Below are positions 60,397 through 64,000 of a DNA stretch of 64,000 nt, in pieces. The translations under genes and the position numbers were made by a program. Position 1 is the stretch's first letter. The number at the start of each line of letters is the position of its first letter. The notes beneath the pieces are model-generated. The model was given only the letters and a program-made list of their open reading frames with translations. It made no database searches and was not told the origin of the DNA. Source of the stretch: an uncultured Acetatifactor sp. (GTDB taxonomy: Bacteria; Bacillota; Clostridia; Lachnospirales; Lachnospiraceae); contig CAJUGH010000023.1 in NCBI GenBank assembly GCA_910586215.1, positions 1 through 64,000 on the forward strand, in the 5' to 3' direction.

Positions 60397-61821
60397 ATGA
60401 ATGTACAAGAACTGATTGTATACAGGGATTTTGAAAGTGGGAAGATCCTGCAGGACATGTCCTGGGTAATCAACTATTTTGAAAAAGAGTCCGGGGAAGA
60501 AGTGTCTGGGGAAAGCATGTCCCATAAGGGAGCCAGGGAAGAAGGCCGGGAAGGAAGGGATGTCTCATTCCAGGAGCAGGTTCACCTGGCCGGACCAGGC
60601 AGCATGCCAGCGCAAGATACCTGGGAAGAGGCCAGGGGCCTGGTCTACTCTTGCATCCACGGCCTGCTGGACCTGGCGGGAACCTATGGTTTCCATGGCA
60701 ATCTATGGCATTGCTACCTGACCGACCTGCTGGTGAACCATGAGAACAGTTACAGCTGTGCCTGCGAACTGACAGGATCCGTGGAGGGAACCATCAACCA
60801 GGCAGCCCTTCATGACATTGCCATCTTCAAGGAGTTCTATGATTATGATTTTGCGCCCCTGTGCAGGTGGCTGGGGGTGCCGGAATATGCCCTGGTGGAG
60901 CAGTATGAGGGCAGCAGGCAGGGCAGCAAGGTGTACAATGCCAGGATCTGCGCACGCATCTGTGACCTGGCAGGGAAGTTCTGCAGGAACCACACGGCCG
61001 GGGAGATGAAGGACACACTGACGGAATTCTACCGGGAGTACGGCGTAGGGAAATTCGGCCTCCACAAATCCTTCCGCATACAGAGAAAGAAGGACCAGGT
61101 GTGGATAGAACCCATCCGGAACATTGCCCATGTGTGTCTGGATGACCTGGTGGGATATGAGATTCCCAAGAGGAAGCTGAAGGAGAATACGGATGCCTTT
61201 GTGGCGGGGCGTGCTGCCAACAACTGTCTTTTGTTTGGAGATGCAGGCACAGGCAAGTCCTCCTGCATCAAGGCCATTGCCAATGAATACTATGGGAAGG
61301 GCCTTCGCATCATAGAGGTGTATAAGCACCAGTTCCAGGATCTGAACCAGGTCATCGCCCAGATTAAGAACCGCCACTATAAATTTATCCTGTACATGGA
61401 TGATCTGAGCTTTGAGGAATTTGAAACAGATTATAAGTACTTGAAAGCCGTGATTGAGGGCGGCCTGGAGAAGCGGCCTGGGAATGTGCTGATCTATGCC
61501 ACCTCCAACCGCCGGCACTTGATCCGGGAGAACTACCGGGACAAGGAGGAGATCCGGCAGGATATGCACACCAGCGACACCGTCCAGGAGAAGCTTTCCC
61601 TGGCCAACCGTTTTGGAGTCACCATCTATTTCGGCGCACCGGATAAGAAGCAGTTCCAGGAGATCGTGGAAGCGCTGGCACGCCGGGGCGGCGTAGACCT
61701 TCCCCGGGAGGAACTGTTTGCAGAGGCGAACAAGTGGGAACTGTCCCACGGCGGGTTGTCTGGAAGAAGTGCCCAGCAGTTTGTGGATTACCTATTGGGC
61801 AGGGGGAGGTGCCTTTCATGA
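60397..61821 (+). CDS. DUF815-family AAA+ ATPase
   Basis: A 474-residue protein. A helical N-terminal half with an acidic variable stretch (about 30-75) leads to an AAA+ domain: Walker A FGDAGTGKSS (about 280-289), Walker B FILYMDDLSFE, sensor-like ATSNRRHLI, and an FGVTIYFGAPDK segment before the lid. This is the DUF815 type of ATPase, found in most Firmicutes; its role is not settled. It starts three bases after pheA and overlaps ppx by four bases (ATGA), so translation is coupled. Confidence 0.85.
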   Translation: MNVQELIVYRDFESGKILQDMSWVINYFEKESGEEVSGESMSHKGAREEGREGRDVSFQEQVHLAGPGSMPAQDTWEEARGLVYSCIHGLLDLAGTYGFHGNLWHCYLTDLLVNHENSYSCACELTGSVEGTINQAALHDIAIFKEFYDYDFAPLCRWLGVPEYALVEQYEGSRQGSKVYNARICARICDLAGKFCRNHTAGEMKDTLTEFYREYGVGKFGLHKSFRIQRKKDQVWIEPIRNIAHVCLDDLVGYEIPKRKLKENTDAFVAGRAANNCLLFGDAGTGKSSCIKAIANEYYGKGLRIIEVYKHQFQDLNQVIAQIKNRHYKFILYMDDLSFEEFETDYKYLKAVIEGGLEKRPGNVLIYATSNRRHLIRENYRDKEEIRQDMHTSDTVQEKLSLANRFGVTIYFGAPDKKQFQEIVEALARRGGVDLPREELFAEANKWELSHGGLSGRSAQQFVDYLLGRGRCLS

Positions 61822-63362
61822 GTGTGAAGACTTTTGCAGCCATTGATGTGGGAAGCTTTGAACTGACTATGAAGATATTTGAATTCTCCGGGAAAAACCG
61901 GATGCGGGAGATCGACTGCGTCAGCAAACACCTGGATCTGGGCAGTGACACCTATGCCCAGGGCCGGATTGGCAATGACAAGATGGATGAACTGTGCCGT
62001 ATCCTGAAGGACTTTGCGGACATCTGCCGTTCATACAGGGTGGAGGCCTACAGGGCCTACGGTACCAGTGCCATCCGGGAGATGGAGAACAGCACTGTGG
62101 TCCGGGACCAGATCAAGCAGCGCACGGGTATCAGCCTGGATATCCTGAACAATTCGGAGCAGCGGTTCCTGGATTACAAATCCATCGCCTCCAAGGGGGA
62201 AAGCTTCCGGAAGATTATCGAGGAGAAGACGGCGATCCTGGATATCGGCGGTGGAAGTATCCAGATTTCCCTGTTTGATAATGATACCCTGGTATCCACC
62301 CAGAACCTGCGGCTGGGTGTGCTGCGGATTCAGGAATACTTGAACCATGCAGGTGCCAGCCGCTCTCAGATGGAAGGCCTGACGGACGAGATGGTCACAG
62401 CCCAGCTTAGCAATTACAAGAAACTGTACTTGAAGGACCGGGAGATCCAGAACCTCATCATTGTGGATGACTACATTACCCCCTGGGCGGTAAAGCGGAC
62501 AGGGAACGATAGTGCCAAGGCTGTGATGGATGCCTCAGAATTCGATGGTTACATGAAACTGCTGCGCACGGGAGGGGTCTCCCAGACTGCCCTTTCCATG
62601 GGGATCCAGGAGGAAAAGGTGCCATTGATGTTCATCAGCGCCATTCTCACCAGGCGGATTGCAGAACTGATGGGGGCACAGCATATCTGGGCACCGGGAG
62701 TGACATTGTGTGATGGCATCGCCTATGAATATGCGGAGCAGATCGGCATGTTCCATGGGGAACACGATTTTGAGAAGGATATTGTGGCCTGTGCGCTGAA
62801 CATCAGCAAACGGTATATGGGCAGTAAAAAACGTGCGGAGACCCTGGAGAAGATTACCACGGCCATCTTCGACAGCATGAAGAAGATCCACGGCATGGGG
62901 AAGAGGGAGCGGCTGTACCTGCGGCTGGCGGCGATCCTCCATGACTGTGGCAAATATATCAGCATGGTGAACACCGGGGAGACTGCTTACAATATCATCA
63001 TGTCTACGGAGATCATCGGCCTGTCCCACGTGGAGCGGGAGATTGTGGCAAGTGTGGTGCGGTTCAACCACAGCAAGTTCCTCTATGATGGCAGACAGAT
63101 GGGGACGGGGGGCCTGGACCGGGCCGCCTTCCTTACCGTGGCAAAACTTACGGCGATCCTGCGCATTTCCACTGGTCTGGACCGAAGCCATAAGCAGAAG
63201 CTGAAGGGTCTGCGGGCCGTCTTAAAAGAGAACCAGCTGATCCTTACAGTGGACACCCAGGAGGATATTACCCTGGAGAAAAGCTTTTTCGAGTACCGGA
63301 AGGAATTCTTCAAGGAAGTCTTCAGTGTGGAGCCGATCTTGAAGCAGCGCAAGGTGTTCTGA
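61818..63362 (+). CDS. ppx: Ppx/GppA exopolyphosphatase with C-terminal HD domain
   Basis: A 514-residue protein with the actin-like phosphatase core (AAIDVGSFELTMKIFEF, AYGTSAIREMENS, ILDIGGGSIQISLF) and a C-terminal HD domain (YLRLAAILHDCGKYISMV). It would hydrolyse long-chain polyphosphate and/or pppGpp. The ATG of the ATGA overlap is taken as start. The following ppk gene (polyphosphate synthesis) supports the polyphosphate role. Confidence 0.88.
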   Translation: MSVKTFAAIDVGSFELTMKIFEFSGKNRMREIDCVSKHLDLGSDTYAQGRIGNDKMDELCRILKDFADICRSYRVEAYRAYGTSAIREMENSTVVRDQIKQRTGISLDILNNSEQRFLDYKSIASKGESFRKIIEEKTAILDIGGGSIQISLFDNDTLVSTQNLRLGVLRIQEYLNHAGASRSQMEGLTDEMVTAQLSNYKKLYLKDREIQNLIIVDDYITPWAVKRTGNDSAKAVMDASEFDGYMKLLRTGGVSQTALSMGIQEEKVPLMFISAILTRRIAELMGAQHIWAPGVTLCDGIAYEYAEQIGMFHGEHDFEKDIVACALNISKRYMGSKKRAETLEKITTAIFDSMKKIHGMGKRERLYLRLAAILHDCGKYISMVNTGETAYNIIMSTEIIGLSHVEREIVASVVRFNHSKFLYDGRQMGTGGLDRAAFLTVAKLTAILRISTGLDRSHKQKLKGLRAVLKENQLILTVDTQEDITLEKSFFEYRKEFFKEVFSVEPILKQRKVF

Positions 63363-63415
63363 TAAGGAGAAATGTTCGCGCGGTATGGTTATTGTGGAAA
63401 ATAGGAGGGGATAAC

Positions 63416-64000
63416 ATGGGAGAGATCGATTTTAACAATCCGAAATATTATACCAACAGGGAACTGAGCTGGATCCTGTTTGACCACAGGATCCTGGACG
63501 AAGCCAGGGATAAGAATATCCCTCTGTTTGAGCGGCTGAAATTCCTAAGTATCACGGCCTCCAACCTGGATGAATTCTTTATGATCCGGGTGGCCTCCCT
63601 GAAGGACATGGTGAATGCAAAGTATGCCAAGACGGACATCTCCGGCATGACAGCAGGGGAACAGCTTGCAGCCCTGGATGTTGCCATCCATGACCTGGTG
63701 GAACTGCAGTATTCCACCTACAACCGTTCCCTGGTACCCAAACTTGCCGCAGGGGGACTGCAGATCATCCGGCACCATGAAGACCTGACGAAGGAAGAAG
63801 GGGCTTTCGTGGATCATTACTTCCATGAGAATGTGTATCCGGTACTGACCCCCATGGCAGTGGATTCCTCCAGGCCCTTTCCCCTGGTGCGGAACAAGAC
63901 CTTGAACATAGCTGCCCTGGTGCAGAAGAAAAAGGAGAAGGGGGAACTGGAATTTGCCATGGTCCAGGTACCCGGGGTGTTGAACCGGATTGTGGAACTG
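63416..64000 (+). CDS. ppk: Polyphosphate kinase 1, 3' partial
   Basis: The first 195 codons of polyphosphate kinase, cut by the right edge. The N-terminal domain is typical: YYTNRELSWILFDHRILDEA, LFERLKFLSITASNLDEFFMIRVASL, and the head-domain start with VYPVLTPMAVDSSRPFP and LVRNKTLNIAAL. The enzyme makes polyphosphate from ATP. The ATG follows AGGAGGGG, 53 bp after ppx. Confidence 0.93.
   Translation, partial: MGEIDFNNPKYYTNRELSWILFDHRILDEARDKNIPLFERLKFLSITASNLDEFFMIRVASLKDMVNAKYAKTDISGMTAGEQLAALDVAIHDLVELQYSTYNRSLVPKLAAGGLQIIRHHEDLTKEEGAFVDHYFHENVYPVLTPMAVDSSRPFPLVRNKTLNIAALVQKKKEKGELEFAMVQVPGVLNRIVEL

Overview
The window looks like a chromosome segment of a Gram-positive gut anaerobe of the Lachnospiraceae type (Clostridia). 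The grounds are a SCIFF radical-SAM maturase next to a fused secDF, sugar ABC importers with lipoprotein and anchored binding proteins but no local ATPase, DUF5696 and YIP1-type proteins beside the permeases, a Gx transporter/NusG-domain-II pair next to apbE, and strong AGGAGG ribosome sites. Base composition is moderately GC-rich in genes, with short AT-rich intergenic stretches. Genus cannot be fixed from this. There are no rRNA or tRNA genes, no complete insertion sequence and no CRISPR array.

Left edge (1-3382): end of the SCIFF maturase gene, secDF, and a clear terminator.

Host-glycan region (3580-48810): about 45 kb of glycan enzymes and transport. Block 1 (3580-21543, plus strand) holds GH38 alpha-mannosidase, GH2 beta-galactosidase, a heterodimeric ABC exporter-type pair, an alpha/beta-hydrolase, GH20 hexosaminidase, a GH18 enzyme and a large transglutaminase-fold protein. 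A minus-strand CBM9-like protein (21672-22736) is divergent from block 2 (22912-29288): GH3, a sialidase-like protein and two GH29 fucosidases. Block 3 (29760-42979) is a sugar importer with two binding proteins, two permease pairs, a YIP1/beta-propeller protein and a DUF5696 lipoprotein. Block 4 (43263-48810) is a GH130 phosphorylase, a GH33 sialidase and a second transglutaminase-fold protein. None of the hydrolases has a signal peptide. The set (sialidase, beta-galactosidase, hexosaminidase, alpha-mannosidase, Man-GlcNAc-type phosphorylase, fucosidases, GH18) matches the bonds of complex N-glycans, so I infer import of whole N-glycans or glycopeptides and stepwise dismantling in the cytoplasm.

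Right part (48966-64000): folate genes folC, folE, an HD-domain gene, folP and a folB-folK fusion, split by a reverse-strand Rpn-like PD-(D/E)XK gene with a repeat-rich coiled-coil tail; then Gx transporter and NusG-II (minus), apbE, an ArsR-type regulator, a DUF5050 protein, pheA, a DUF815 ATPase, ppx/gppA and the start of ppk.

A small hairpin-forming repeat (typical form 27 bp, arms GTTGCTGT and ACAGTAAC) recurs at about fourteen intergenic places. It is nearly always on the strand transcribed into the downstream gene. This repeat family, the transglutaminase-fold proteins inside an N-glycan locus, and the internal start in the Rpn-like gene are the most interesting observations.
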